Origin: Pseudoscleropodium purum
Taxonomy: Eukaryota; Streptophyta; Bryopsida; Hypnales; Brachytheciaceae
Assembly (NCBI GenBank): GCA_963969395.1
Contig: OZ017804.1
Location: 5,394,001-5,458,000 of the forward strand
Length of the DNA stretch: 64,000 nucleotides
Direction: 5' to 3'
The position numbers and the translations under genes are program-made. Every line of letters starts with the position of its first letter. Position 1 is the first letter of the stretch. The notes under the pieces were generated by a model, which worked only from the letters and a program-made list of their open reading frames with translations, was not told where the DNA came from and searched no databases. Shown here one piece after another: positions 25,615-36,771 of this stretch.

Positions 25615-27750
25615 CAATATTTGAATCATGTACAATGAATAGTAAATGATAATTTTTTAATCCTAAAATCATGCAAAAAAACACTTAAAAGAGAGACTTT
25701 AGAGGTAATTGAATCGATGTCAACTAACAACCAATAGGTGGCTTAGAAAACATTAGTAAATAAATAAAAGCTAAACTAAAGAATAAAATGGTCTCAATAG
25801 AATATGGTAACTACACAAGAAATCAACATAGCATTTGGAAAACTTAATACCATTGATTTCATCTTATTTAAAAGTGGAATGTTCAAGTTCCAAGCCAATA
25901 TGGTCATAGGTGAACAAATGGAAATCAAATGTAAGCAACAACCATTATTGCCTCTTTGAATGATAGCAAAGTATGTATTGTCCAATAGTTGACAATTACT
26001 AAAATTGATAATCCAAGGTGTGGATGCCTAGCCTTAAATTGATATCATCACATTCTAAACCACAATGAAATACAATTCAATAGTAAATCTCAAATCAATT
26101 ATCAATAAAAGTGATCATATGCTATTCCAAAACCTTCAAAAAGTTATCAAAAAATATGTATTAGTTGGCAATTGACAACAAAATCTACAAAACAGATGGC
26201 CTATCGATTGTAGGCCAATAGCCAATCCGTAGACAACAAAATCTAGTATTAGATGGCAACCAACAACAACGTACTCAATTATCGTTGAGGTCAATAATTT
26301 ATTTGATATGAATACAAATGTAGTGATGTTCTTAAGGATGGCAAAAGAACCTAGTATTGCTACTCAACGAATAGATCCATTTTGATTATAGATAAGTGTG
26401 TGAAAGGTCCTATGGGCAACTGTAAAACTCTAATTAAATGGGAATATCACAAAGGAAAGATAGCCATGTGGCATGCTTTGCAAAAAAAGGGAAAGAAGTA
26501 GATATAAACCATGGATGAAAAGAGAAGCTCTTTATACAAGTAGGGTAGTAGGAAGTAAAGCAGTCCATATGGGATATGTAAAGTAAGAATTGTATTCAAA
26601 ATATAATTTTTGAAATACCATTTAGATATTTGGAACAATGTCCAAAAGTCAAGCTTCCATCTTTAAACTATACCATATTTGTTGTTTTGACCATGCACAG
26701 GTAATGAATTTCATTATAAAAATATCTTCTCTTCTACCCCTCATTCTCACTAACTATCAATGAAGTAATTTCTTGACTTGTCTATCAAAAATTATGTTGA
26801 TGGTAGATGGTAAATTTTCTTTAATTCTTGTTGAATTTGACAAATTTTCTTATTCATTTTTAAAATTTTCTTTAAAATAATTATTTTTTGATGCCTCCAC
26901 CCTATAGATATGTTTGCGCTTATTGATGTCTCTAAAAACATTTGGACATTGAAGTTGATGTCTCAGAAAGCAATATTAAATTTTTCAGATAGCGTAAAAG
27001 TGTATTGATTAGGCATGCCATGTAGTTTTCACTAGTTACCACATCACTTTTCCCACCACCACATTGGATGCCATGCGATGGACCGGTGAGATGAAAAATT
27101 TTCCCACATAGTTGTCTTCGCTTGCATGCATGGTACTAAGGTAGAAACCACATGGCCACATTTTAGGACCTTCAAAATCCACGTTCTATGGACATTAATT
27201 CAAAAACATCTATTGTTAGGGTGTCATATCCAATGTTTTTGACCTATCAATCTTAATAGGATTTTTTGGACGTTTATGTTGACATTAGCAAACATCACCT
27301 ATGATGTCCACATGTTCAATTCTAGATACCCAAAAAAATAGGTTTCTTTTAGAAAGTGAACAAGATACAAGTTTAGAGTACTCCAAGGCTACTATAATAA
27401 CAAGACTAATCCAGAAGACAAGGGGTTAGGCATATATTGTTGTTGGTCACCACCTTTTGAGGATTGTATTGTAGAAGTGAACAACTTGCTACGAAAATGA
27501 TGTGTCGATGCTTTTAGCATTCACACAGGCATTTTGGGATCCCCACAAAGTACTTGTTGTATAGAAGATAGACACCGATTATTGGAATTGGAGAGCAAGT
27601 TCCTTAAATTCAAATTCATTATGCAATTTGCTAAACTTGTTATTATTAGTTAAACCATCATGTCATTACAAGAGGTGGTGTCTAAATAGCTTCAAGAAGG
27701 AAGAATAGAAATATAGAACCTACAATGCTTGCAATTGCCCAAAATATATA

Positions 27751-27942
27751 CATTAGTAGAAAATGCAAAAATTCTAACAAAATTCTGTTGATTTGGATGC
27801 GTTGTCCCCATGACTATCTTGTTGATTTCCATAGAAATTTGTTAAAATCAATAGATTTTTGTTGGAATCAACAAAAAAATGACCGGGACAACACATCCAA
27901 ATCAACAAAATTTTGTTACAATTCCTACGTTTTCTACTAATG
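27751..27942. mobile_element. Short hairpin MITE
   Basis: Nearly the whole 192 bp is an imperfect inverted repeat: starts CATTAGTAGAAAATGC and ends ACGTTTTCTACTAATG, with the arms continuing through tgttgatttggatg / catccaaatcaaca. RNA from it would fold into a long hairpin. The two short ORFs on opposite strands are by-products of the palindrome. Target duplication unclear (AT-rich flanks). Confidence 0.65.
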
Positions 27943-28289
27943 ATATCCAATGAGATCCAAGTGCTCCAATTGATCCTCAAGCTAGGTGCAAGACTAAAAT
28001 TTGAAGTCTCACTCTTCAAGCATACTTAGAATCAATTACCAATAATTGGAAGGTGGGATAAATACAAGAAGTGTTTTTTAAAAGACTATGAATAAATTTT
28101 GTAGATTAGATACTAGAATTAGGCTAGGAAAACTAGTTTCAAGGCATTAATTGTGTAATGTAGGTGCCAAATTAATTTCAAGCCTAATTTTGACAAATTT
28201 GACGACAATATATTGATCCATTATATGGGATGGGTTGTAATCCCATTGGACATGTTAAATTTCACAATCGTTGTAAATATCCTCCAAAG

Positions 28290-28760
28290 TTAATTTGATG
28301 GCAGCAACTTGACAAGGAACCCTAGTATAAAGTACCCTGACACCTCCTTCGGCACCCTCTTCACGCTCCTCAACCTCCAAGTTGCCATTGTCAACTTTAG
28401 CACTTCTATCTCCTAGAGCTTGACAATTTGTAGAACTTGCTCAACTTGCTCATCCTCTACTTCTTCAAAACCTCCCTAATGAGATAAGTCCCAGGTACTT
28501 TGTGCCAACTCACCAAACTTACAATGCTCAACTTTAACAAGGTTTCTTTCAACTCTATGTAATCTAGCATTGCTAAATTTCTAAACATCATTGAAGACTT
28601 GACTTTTTGATCGCTATGGTTGGCCATGGAGATGAATAAACTCTAAAAGTTCTCAATGGACAATAATAAGTTGAAAGGGAATATTCCTATGTGGTTGATT
28701 TATTTTCTAGTGCTCACTCTAATTGACTTCTATGGTAACTAATTGACAAGTACATTTGTA
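28290..28760 (+). pseudogene. Relic of a plant extracellular-type LRR protein
   Basis: The plus strand at 28647-28749 reads SMDNNKLKGNIPMWLIYFLV then LTLIDFYGN before a stop, which fits the plant-specific LRR (N-x-L-x-G-x-IP-x-x-L) of receptor-like proteins and kinases. Upstream bits (TSFGTLFTLLNLQV near 28350) could belong to it. Several stops and frame changes; no start, signal peptide or membrane segment is recoverable. Confidence 0.45.
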
Positions 28761-29379
28761 TACAATAGGATACATAATTTTCACATTCTAGTATTGTTAT
28801 TTGGACATATTGGTCACCAAATTCATTCCACAACATGCTAATTTTAATATTAACACTCATTGCTAATCTTTCATTTCATATTACTTAGCCCAACACATGT
28901 CATGATTGTGAACTTGCCATATTTCTATTTCAAGATGCACGCATGCAAACTTTTGTGGCATAAGAAAAGATAAAGAGAATTTGGAACAATTCCATGGTCA
29001 ACATGCAATGATGTTGTACAATGATTGGAAATAAGTCTTTGTACTATCTATTTGTGCATGTCAAAGAATATTGCATACTATATTAATATTTAATATGCAT
29101 AATTAACATTCCATTCTTACACAATTTCAATTAAGTATACCAAATTTTAATTTAAAAAAATCAGAGTTCTATTTTTAGAAAATTTCTATGATTTTACATG
29201 ATAATTTATTATAAATAATTGGTGATGAATTTTCAAAATTTGATTGTAGACTCATTGAAGAATCATGTATGTGCACATCTTTCTTCTTCTAGTTCTTTTT
29301 CAAAAGAAGATTCAAAATTCACACTAAAGAAAGTTTAGTATTAAAGTGTTGCATATCCAAATTTTATAAGGAGGACATC

Positions 29380-31671
29380 TATTTTTCGCAATTAGAATTT
29401 GCTTATACATTGGGAAATGGTGATAAGTTGAAACATCAACCAAAATGAATTGATGTCAAAGAAGACATGTTTTTGAATGAATAGGGCGAGATTAATACAT
29501 TGAAACATCCACTCAAAGTCTCAAATCCATGATGGCAAAATAGACATGTTCCCTAAGTGCATCTAAAAATGTTGATTGGAGCGGCATGCACTCAAGTAAA
29601 GTAATGTCAAAGGAACAATAAATTCTCCATTATATTAGGTAATGTTGATAGCTTGGAGCACCACATCAAATTAAGTGGTGGGAAAGAAGACAAATCCCCC
29701 AATATGTTAAGCAATATCAATAGATTGGTGCATTCACTCCAATTGAATCATGCCAATAAAGACAAGATTTCCTATGCATTGAGCAATATTGAAAGCTTGG
29801 AGCCTTGGAGCACTACTTGAAATCCGATAATGTCAAAGAAGATAGATTTTGCAATGAGTCAAACAATGCAGATAAGTTAAAACATTCATTCAAATCAAGT
29901 GATGTTAAAGAAGACTAGTTTCCCAATGCATCCAACAATGTCTATAAAATAGACTATATACTTGAATCAAGTGATGTTAAAGAAGACCAATTTTTTTATA
30001 CATCCAACAATGTCAATAGGTCGGAACTAGCATAGTAATTGAGTAATGTCAAAAAGGACTACTTTCCTAAAGCTATAGACAATAATGATAAATGAAATAT
30101 TCACTAAAATCAAGCAAGGTTGACAAGATGGTCGGACGCGGACGCTGTATCCACAGCATCTACTGACATTTGCGGTCCCAGCGGACGCAGCGTCCGCCTG
30201 TCCCCCCGTCCGCTTGGTTACGGCCATCCGATCGATACGCGGACTGATGTGGTCCGCATGATCTGAGCGTCCGCCCCGCCCGTCCGCCTTCCGACGGCGG
30301 GAGGGACGTTGCGTCCACTGGCGTCTGTGAAGACGGACGTTCGGGTTACGGACGCTATCTTGGGGCGGACGTACTGATTTGTCAACCCTGAAATCAAGTG
30401 ATATTAAACAAGAGAAGTTTCCTAATGCATTGGGTTATGTCAATAGTTTAAAAATTCACTCGAATAAAAAGATGTATAAGACAACAAGCTCTCTAATGTA
30501 TCACACCATAATGATAAGATGCAATATCAACTCCAACAAAGTGATGCCAAAAAACACAAATTGATCAATACATTACCTAAAATTAATAGTTTGAAATATC
30601 CACGTAAACAAAGTAATATGAAAAAGACAGGTTTTCCCATGCATCTTATAATGTGAATAGCTTAGAACATTCACTCAAATCAAGTGATGCAAAGAAGACA
30701 AGTTCTCCAATACATCGACTAATATCATTAGCTTAGAAGATTTATTCAAATCAACTGATGTCAAAGAAGATAAGTTCCCCAATGCACTAGACAATGTGGA
30801 TAGCTTGGAACATCTATCCAAATTATGTGATGTTAAAGAAGACATTGGGCAACATTAATAGCTTGAAACACCAACTCAATTTGCATAAAGTCAACCAAGA
30901 CAAGCTCCCGAAGGCACTAGGCAATGTAGATAGCTTGAATATATATTCAAATCTTTTGATGTTAAGGAAGGAAAATTCTTGAATGCATAAGGCAATGTAG
31001 ATAGCTTGAATATATATTCAAATCTTGTGATGTTAGGGAAGGAAAATTCTTGAATGCATAAGACAATGTTGAAAGCTTAGAACCTCCACTCAAATCCAAT
31101 GATGTCAAAGAAGACAAGTTCCCCAATTGCTTCAGCAATCTAGATAGCTTAGAACCTCCACTCAAATTCAGTGATGTCAAAGAAGACAAGTTCCCCAATA
31201 CATCTGGCAATCTCGATAGCTTGGGACACCTCCTCAAATCCAAAGATGTCAAAGAAGACAAGTTTTCCAATGCATTGGGCAATTTGGATAGCTTGGAACA
31301 CCCACTCAAATTTAATGTTGTCAAAGAAGACAAGTTCTACAATGTATTTGGCAATAAAGATAGCTTGGAACACCTCTTCAAATCTACTGATGTCAAAGAA
31401 GATAAGTTTCCCCATGCATCAAGCTATAAGGATAGTTTGGAACACCCATTGAAATCCAATGATTCCAAGGAAGACAAGTTCCCCAATGCATTGGGCAATT
31501 TAGATAGCTTGGAACCTCCACTCAAATCCAATGATATCAAAGAAGACAAGTTCCCCAATGCTTTCGGCAATGTAGACAGCTCAGAACACCCCCTCAAATG
31601 CAATGATGTCAAAAAAGACAAGTTCTACAATGCATCGGGCAATCTAGATAGCTTGCAACACCCTCTCAAAT
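29380..31671 (-). pseudogene. Decayed continuation of the LRR array
   Basis: Beyond the exon 4 stop the same 72-bp unit continues for about 2.3 kb with growing divergence. Pieces such as LSTLPKALGNLSSLISLDLS remain readable at 31621-31424 and again at 31333-30962, but in different frames with stops between them. From 31 kb to 29.4 kb only phrases like caatg..gatagcttggaacat..actcaaatc..gatgtcaaagaagacaag survive. One hAT-like element interrupts it at 30115-30390. It reads as the old end of the array, no longer translated. Confidence 0.8.
30115..30390. mobile_element. GC-rich hAT-type MITE inserted in the decayed LRR array
   Basis: A 276-bp GC-rich island in AT-rich surroundings. Ends are CAAGGTTGACAA and TTGTCAACCCTG, inverted repeats of the hAT type (CAGGG...CCCTG). 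It is flanked by an 8-bp direct repeat AAATCAAG (30107-30114 and 30391-30398), the usual hAT target duplication. Internal sequence is full of gcggacg / cgtccgc motifs in both orientations. It has no coding capacity. The insertion split a 72-bp LRR unit. Confidence 0.8.
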
Positions 31672-34091
31672 TCAATGATTCCAGAGAAGACAAGTTCTCC
31701 AATCCATTGAGCAATTTAGATAGCTTGGAACACCCCTCAAATCCAATAATGTCAAAGAAGACAAGTTCCCCAATGCATCAGGCAAGGAGGATAGCTTCGA
31801 GCACCTCCTCAAATCTAATGATTTCAAAGAAAACAAGTTCCCCAATGCATCGGGCAATGAAGACAACTTCGAACACCCACTCAAATCCAATGATTCCAAG
31901 GATGACAAGTTCCCCAATGCATCGGGCAATGAGGATAGCTTGGAACACCTACTCAAATCCAATGATCTCAAAGAAGACAAGTTCCCCAATGCATCGGGCA
32001 ATGAGGATAACTTGGAACACCTACTCAAATCCAATGATGTCAAAGAAGACAAGTTCCCCAATGCATCGGGCAATGAAGACAACTTCGAACACCCACTCAA
32101 ATCCAATGATTCCAAGGATGACAAGTTCCCCAATGCATCGGGCAATGAGGATAGCTTCGAACATCCATACAAATCCAGTGATTCCAAAGAAGACAAGTTC
32201 CCCAATGCATCGGGCAATGAGGATAGCTTGGAACATAAACTCAAATCCAATGACGTCAAAGAAGACAAGTTCCCCAATGCATCGCGCAATGAGGATAACT
32301 TGGAACACCTACTCAAATTCAATGATGTCAAAGAAGACAAGTTCCCCAATGCATCCGACAATGAGGATAACTTGGAACACCAACTCAAATCCAATGATGT
32401 CAAAGAAGACAAGTTCCCCAATGCATCGGGCAATGAGGATAGCTTGGAACAGTCATACAAATCAAATGTTGTCAAAGAAGACAAGTTCCCCAAGGCATCG
32501 GGCAATGAGGATAGCTTGGAACATTCCCTCAAATTCAATGTTGTCAAAGAAGACAAGTTCCCCAATGCATCGGGCAATGAGGATAGCTTGGAACATTCAC
32601 TCAAATCCAATGATGTCAAAGAAGACAAGTTCCCCAATGCATCAGGCAATGAAGATAGCTTGGAACACCAACTCAAATCCAATGATGTCAAAGAAGACAA
32701 GTTCCCCAATGCATCGGGCAATGAGGATAGCTTGGAACAGTCATACAAATCAAATGATGTCAAAGAAGACAAGTTCCCCATCGCATCGGGCAATGAGGAT
32801 AGCTTGGAACATTCACTCAAATCCAATGATGTCAAAGAAGACAAGTTCCCCAATGCATCGGGCAATGAGGATAGCTTGGAACATAAACTCAAATCCAATG
32901 ACGTCAAAGAAGACAAGTTCCCCAATGCATCGCGCAATGAGGATAACTTGGAACACCCCCTCAAATTCAATGATGTCAAAGAAGACAAGTTCCCCAATGC
33001 ATCCGACAATGAGGATAACTTGGAACACCTACTCAAATCCAATGATGTCAAAGAAGACAAGTTCCCCAATGCATCGGGCAATGAGGATAGGTTAAAACAC
33101 CTCCTCAAATTCAATGATGTCAAAGAAGACAAGTTCCCCAATGCATCCGGCAATGAGGATAGCTTGGAACACCCCCTCAAATTCAATGATGTCAAAGAAG
33201 ACAAGTTCCCCAATGCATCGGGCAATGAGGATAGCTTGGAACATAAACTCAAATCCAATGATGTCAAAGAAGACAAGTTCCCCAATGCATCGGGCAATGA
33301 GGATAGCTTGGAACACCTACTCAAATTCAATGATGTCAAAGAAGACAAGTTCCCCAATGCATCGGGCAATGAGGATAGATTGGAACATCCATTCAAATCC
33401 AATGATATCAAAAAAGACAAGTTCCCCAATGCATCGGGCAATGAGGATAGCTTGGAACACCCCCACAAATTCAATGATGTCAAAGAAGACAAGTTCCCCA
33501 ATGCATCGGGCAATGAGGATAGGTTAAAACACCTCCTCAAATTCAATGATGTCAAAGAAGACAAGTTCCCCAATGCATCGGGCAATGAGGATAGATTGGA
33601 ACATCCATTCAAATCCAATGATATCAAAAAAGACAAGTTCCCCAATGCATCGGGCAATGAGGATAGCTTGGAACACCCCCACAAATTCAATGATGTCAAA
33701 GAAGACAAGTTCCCCAATGCATCGGGCAATGAGGATAGGTTAAAACACCTCCTCAAATTCAATGATGTCAAAGAAGACAAGTTCCCCAATGCATCGGGCA
33801 ATGAGGATAGATTGGAACATCCATTCAAATCCAATGATATCAAAAAAGACAAGTTCCCCAATGCATCGGGCAATGTAGATAGCTTGGAACAACCACTCAA
33901 ACCTAGTGCTACCAAGCGAGAATTGAATAGTCTTTGAGGAATGAACTCTAATTGAGAACAATGAAGGTTTAATGACTTCAAGGAATTTAAATTGGTCAAT
34001 CCATTTGGTAGTTCTTTGAGTTGAAGACCATGTAGCTCTAATATCGTCACGTGGCTTAAACTCTTGAAGTTGTAAGATATGTATCCTTCAT
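31672..34091 (-). CDS. Exon 4: leucine-rich repeat domain, about 30 near-identical 24-residue repeats
   Basis: After the GCATGTAG acceptor the frame reads DEGYISYNFKSLSHVTILEL, then two or three diverged LRRs (ELPNGLTNLNSLKSLNL), then about 30 copies of a 24-residue unit close to LSSLPDALGNLSSLTSLDLS followed by a short variable GCSK segment. This is the plant NLR-type LRR with L-x-L-x-x-C strands. Variable positions (LSGCSK, LRRCFN, LWGCSK, LYDCSK) fall just where ligand-contact residues lie. The frame ends at 31672 because one base is missing near 31735, where the usual CACCCACTC is CACCCCTC; the last ~20 residues (from RGVPSYLNC) are therefore out of register. The repeats continue beyond this in decayed form. 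Confidence 0.85.
33091..33900 (-). repeat. 216-bp higher-order repeat within the LRR array
   Basis: The marker variant GTTAAAACACCTCC (plus strand) recurs at 33091, 33523 and 33739, intervals of 432 and 216 bp, that is 6 and 3 basic 72-bp units. From 33360 to 33860 the three-unit block is repeated almost without change. This is the signature of recent unequal crossing-over or gene conversion in steps of three LRRs. Confidence 0.85.
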
Positions 34092-34573
34092 CTACATGCG
34101 AAAATGGCGTATAAAGTGTTAATAATGAAGAATTGGAAGATATTCTCACTTAAAACTCTAATAAAAAATTTTACAACAATTTGCACATGCAAAATACTAA
34201 ATTAGTCCATAGTGACCTTCAATGGGTGGAGTACTACAAAAGAGTATTTTTTTTATGTTATTCAACCTTTTGTATCATATTGTATCAACAAAAATTGAAA
34301 GAATACGCTACAAAGTATATCTCCAAATGTGACATGATTACAAAATGAAATGTGGTTTCATCAAATGAATATAAATATATATTATAATGACTATTTAAGA
34401 CTTTTGTTTCAAACTATTTGTTTTTATTCCAAATCATTTGGTTTACATTCTTAGTGAAATAAAGTGTTCTATGGAGACATTTGCTTTGGTATATAAACCC
34501 TAAACTAGACATGTAAAATTTATAATGCACATCCTAAAATTGAAACATGAAGTTTGATTTTCCATGTACATAC

Positions 34574-34694
34574 CTGTTCGAACTAAAAAGATACGAAGCC
34601 TTGGATATTCATTTTCATTCAAATACTTGTCGAGGGTAACATCATTTCTTGATATTTGATACAAAATCCCTTCAAGATTTCTAAAATCAAACTC
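34574..34694 (-). CDS. Exon 3: NB-ARC to LRR linker
   Basis: A 121-bp exon between a CAG acceptor and an AG|GTATGT donor. It encodes about 40 residues beginning EFDFRNLEGILYQ and ending YPRLRIFLVRT. The phase enters at 0 and leaves at 1, and joins exon 4 to make an Asp codon followed by EGYISYNF. The segment is the usual short bridge after the MHD subdomain, leading to the first LRR strand (LRIFLV). It is too short to be recognised by length, so the call rests on splice signals and phase agreement. Confidence 0.75.
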
Positions 34695-34882
34695 CTGCTT
34701 GCATATGGAATATCCCATATTGTAAGTCATACAAACTTGATTTAATAATAAAATTGTAAACCATTCCAAATTCACACATTTACAAACTACAAATAATGAT
34801 GCAATGAAATCATCAACAATAAAAAGTCAAATGCCCTAAATAAGGGCAAATGCTCAAAAAATCATTTTAACCACAAACTAAC

Positions 34883-35989
34883 CTCTTTATTCATTTGCTC
34901 AAAGGTACTTGCACTTGGATGTTGAAGGCGAATGCCACCATACTTCTTTTCTATGTCAAGACTAGAAGGTTTAGAATGGACTTTCAACTCTATAATCTCT
35001 CGACCCATGTCACGAATGTGATCATGCATGTGCAACATCCCACCATGTATTTCTACTAGTGAACGATGTTGCAATGTCTCAAATGCTTTCAACAACGAAC
35101 TTTCACCATAAGTAAGTAGGTGAATACAATCAGATTGAATATCCAAACTTCGACCATACACATCTTCCAAGAAGAAACAAGAAATATCTAAAAACATGGT
35201 TTTCTCTTCCTCCTCCAATCCATCAAAACTAATCTTCAATACTTCAAAGATCCTCCAATCATCTCCAATTTGTGGATCTCGGCCCCTTTTCAATCGTTGC
35301 AACACTCTCTCCCAACTTCTCAACCTCTCTTTGCCATGCAAGAATGCTCCAAGGACCTTTAAGCTCAAAGGCAAACCCATACAAGCTTCCACAATTTTTG
35401 AACCAACCATCGAGAATGGATTGGGCATGTTGACCTTCCCATCACCAAAACAATGGGTAGCGAACAATTTCATAGCCAAATCTCCATCCATCAATGGTTG
35501 TAAATCATATATTACTTCAACATGCTCCTTGATTGCATCTGAATTGCGTGAACACACAACCAATGTGGAATTGGGGCATGATGAAAACATGTCTTGTGAT
35601 ATAATGTTGTTGAAATGGCTTGAATCCCATATATCATCTAAAATCAGAAGTGAATTGTTCTTTATCAAAGCCTCTTTTAATTCTTTTTGCCCATGGACTA
35701 AGTTTTCCAATTTCTTGTCCACACCCAATTTTTCCAATATGTGTTGCAATGTTTGTAGGCACTCTTCAACACTTTGAAGCTTTCCAATATAATGGAAACA
35801 TTTTTTGTTGAACTTTACATTTCCTTCTTCAGTGTGAAGTAAAGCATATGCAAGAGTGCTTTTTCCTACTCCACCCATGCCAATGATGCCCAACGAATTT
35901 ACCTTTTTAAGGACATTTTGCACCTTTTTGACTTCTTCATCAACGCCAAATAATTTGGGGTGCTCCCCATTTGGGTTTGCTTCATGGGC
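34883..35989 (-). CDS. Exon 2: NB-ARC nucleotide-binding switch domain
   Basis: The exon opens after a TAG acceptor with the residues AHEANPNGEHPKLFGVDEEV, a typical lead-in to an NB-ARC. Numbering from the GTG codon at 35923, the motifs are: P-loop GMGGVGKST (15-23, bases 35881-35855), kinase-2 LLILDDIW (92-99), RNBS-B LVVCSRNSD (121-129), GLPL (183-186), RNBS-D MFLDISCFF (243-251) and MHD (299-301) within LHMHDHIRDMGREI. RNBS-D and the MHD surroundings look like the TIR-NLR type, while kinase-2 ends in Trp as in CC-NLRs. All ATP-binding and switch residues are present, so the domain looks functional. The exon is 369 codons long, ends at a GTTAGT donor, and has no internal stop. Any annotation that starts it at an internal ATG would miss the N-terminal part. 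Confidence 0.9.
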
Positions 35990-36771
35990 CTACAATTGTA
36001 ACAATCCACATAAATTTTCAATATACTTTTAATGATCAACAAACCAAGCAATAAATTATCCAAACACAAAAACAAAAATGAATTTGGATTGGATGCATTA
36101 TTTGATTTGAGCAATCCATTCGTGCCCCAAAAGTAGTGAAAATAAAATTACAACTAAATATTTGTTGTCTTAATTTTATTCAATCAAATCAAACAAAGCC
36201 TAAAAGAAGCTTCAACTTCAAGTTCAAAACAATTCTAGCTCTACATTGGAAGACAAGGTCACAAAAAGGAGATATTGAAATACAATACCTAAAAAGAGTC
36301 TCAAATGTCAAACTTGGAAATATAAGTCAGTTCAATCTCAAGGAATTCAAATGTCATGAAATCTAATACACAATTGCAAATATATTTTTTTATTTCTTCT
36401 CCAATATGGAAAAGAAAATAAATTTAAACTTTGAAAGATATTAAAGTTGATCAAATCGAATCAAGTTGAAAATGATTGTCCATATGAACCAAAGAAGGCA
36501 TACATGACTCTATAATATAATCATTGATGGTAAATTGAATAAATCATATTACTCTTCTTGCTTTCATTTACAATGGTGTTTTTTGTTACAATATTTTATA
36601 TTGTTCTTGTGTTTGTTTGAGATAAGAACAAGATTTGACATATGAATTTTAAATGTATCTTGATTTTTCAAGGATAAAACAATTCACAATTCTCTTGCTT
36701 AAGCACTTTCTATATCATTCTCTTTCTCGGTACAATTTTGTACAATTTATTTAATTGAGTTTCCATCATAC

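Larger units (their letters stand above)
25502..28289. other. AT-rich stretch without recognised gene
   Basis: A short telomere-like run AACCCTAAACCCTAAAACCC at 25593, and the hairpin MITE at 27751. Nothing else can be supported. Confidence 0.5.

Noticed and set aside
31221..33937. Large plus-strand ORFs (624 and 665 codons) as genes
   Set aside because: They are the complement of the homogenised 72-bp LRR units; they have no splice context, no known domain, and start and stop inside the array.
31700..33940. Regular 72-bp repeats as a CRISPR-like array
   Set aside because: Units are directly adjacent with no unique spacers and encode LRRs in frame; the genome is plant nuclear.
35196..35777. 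193-codon plus-strand ORF
   Set aside because: It lies antisense to the well-supported NB-ARC exon and has no domain of its own.
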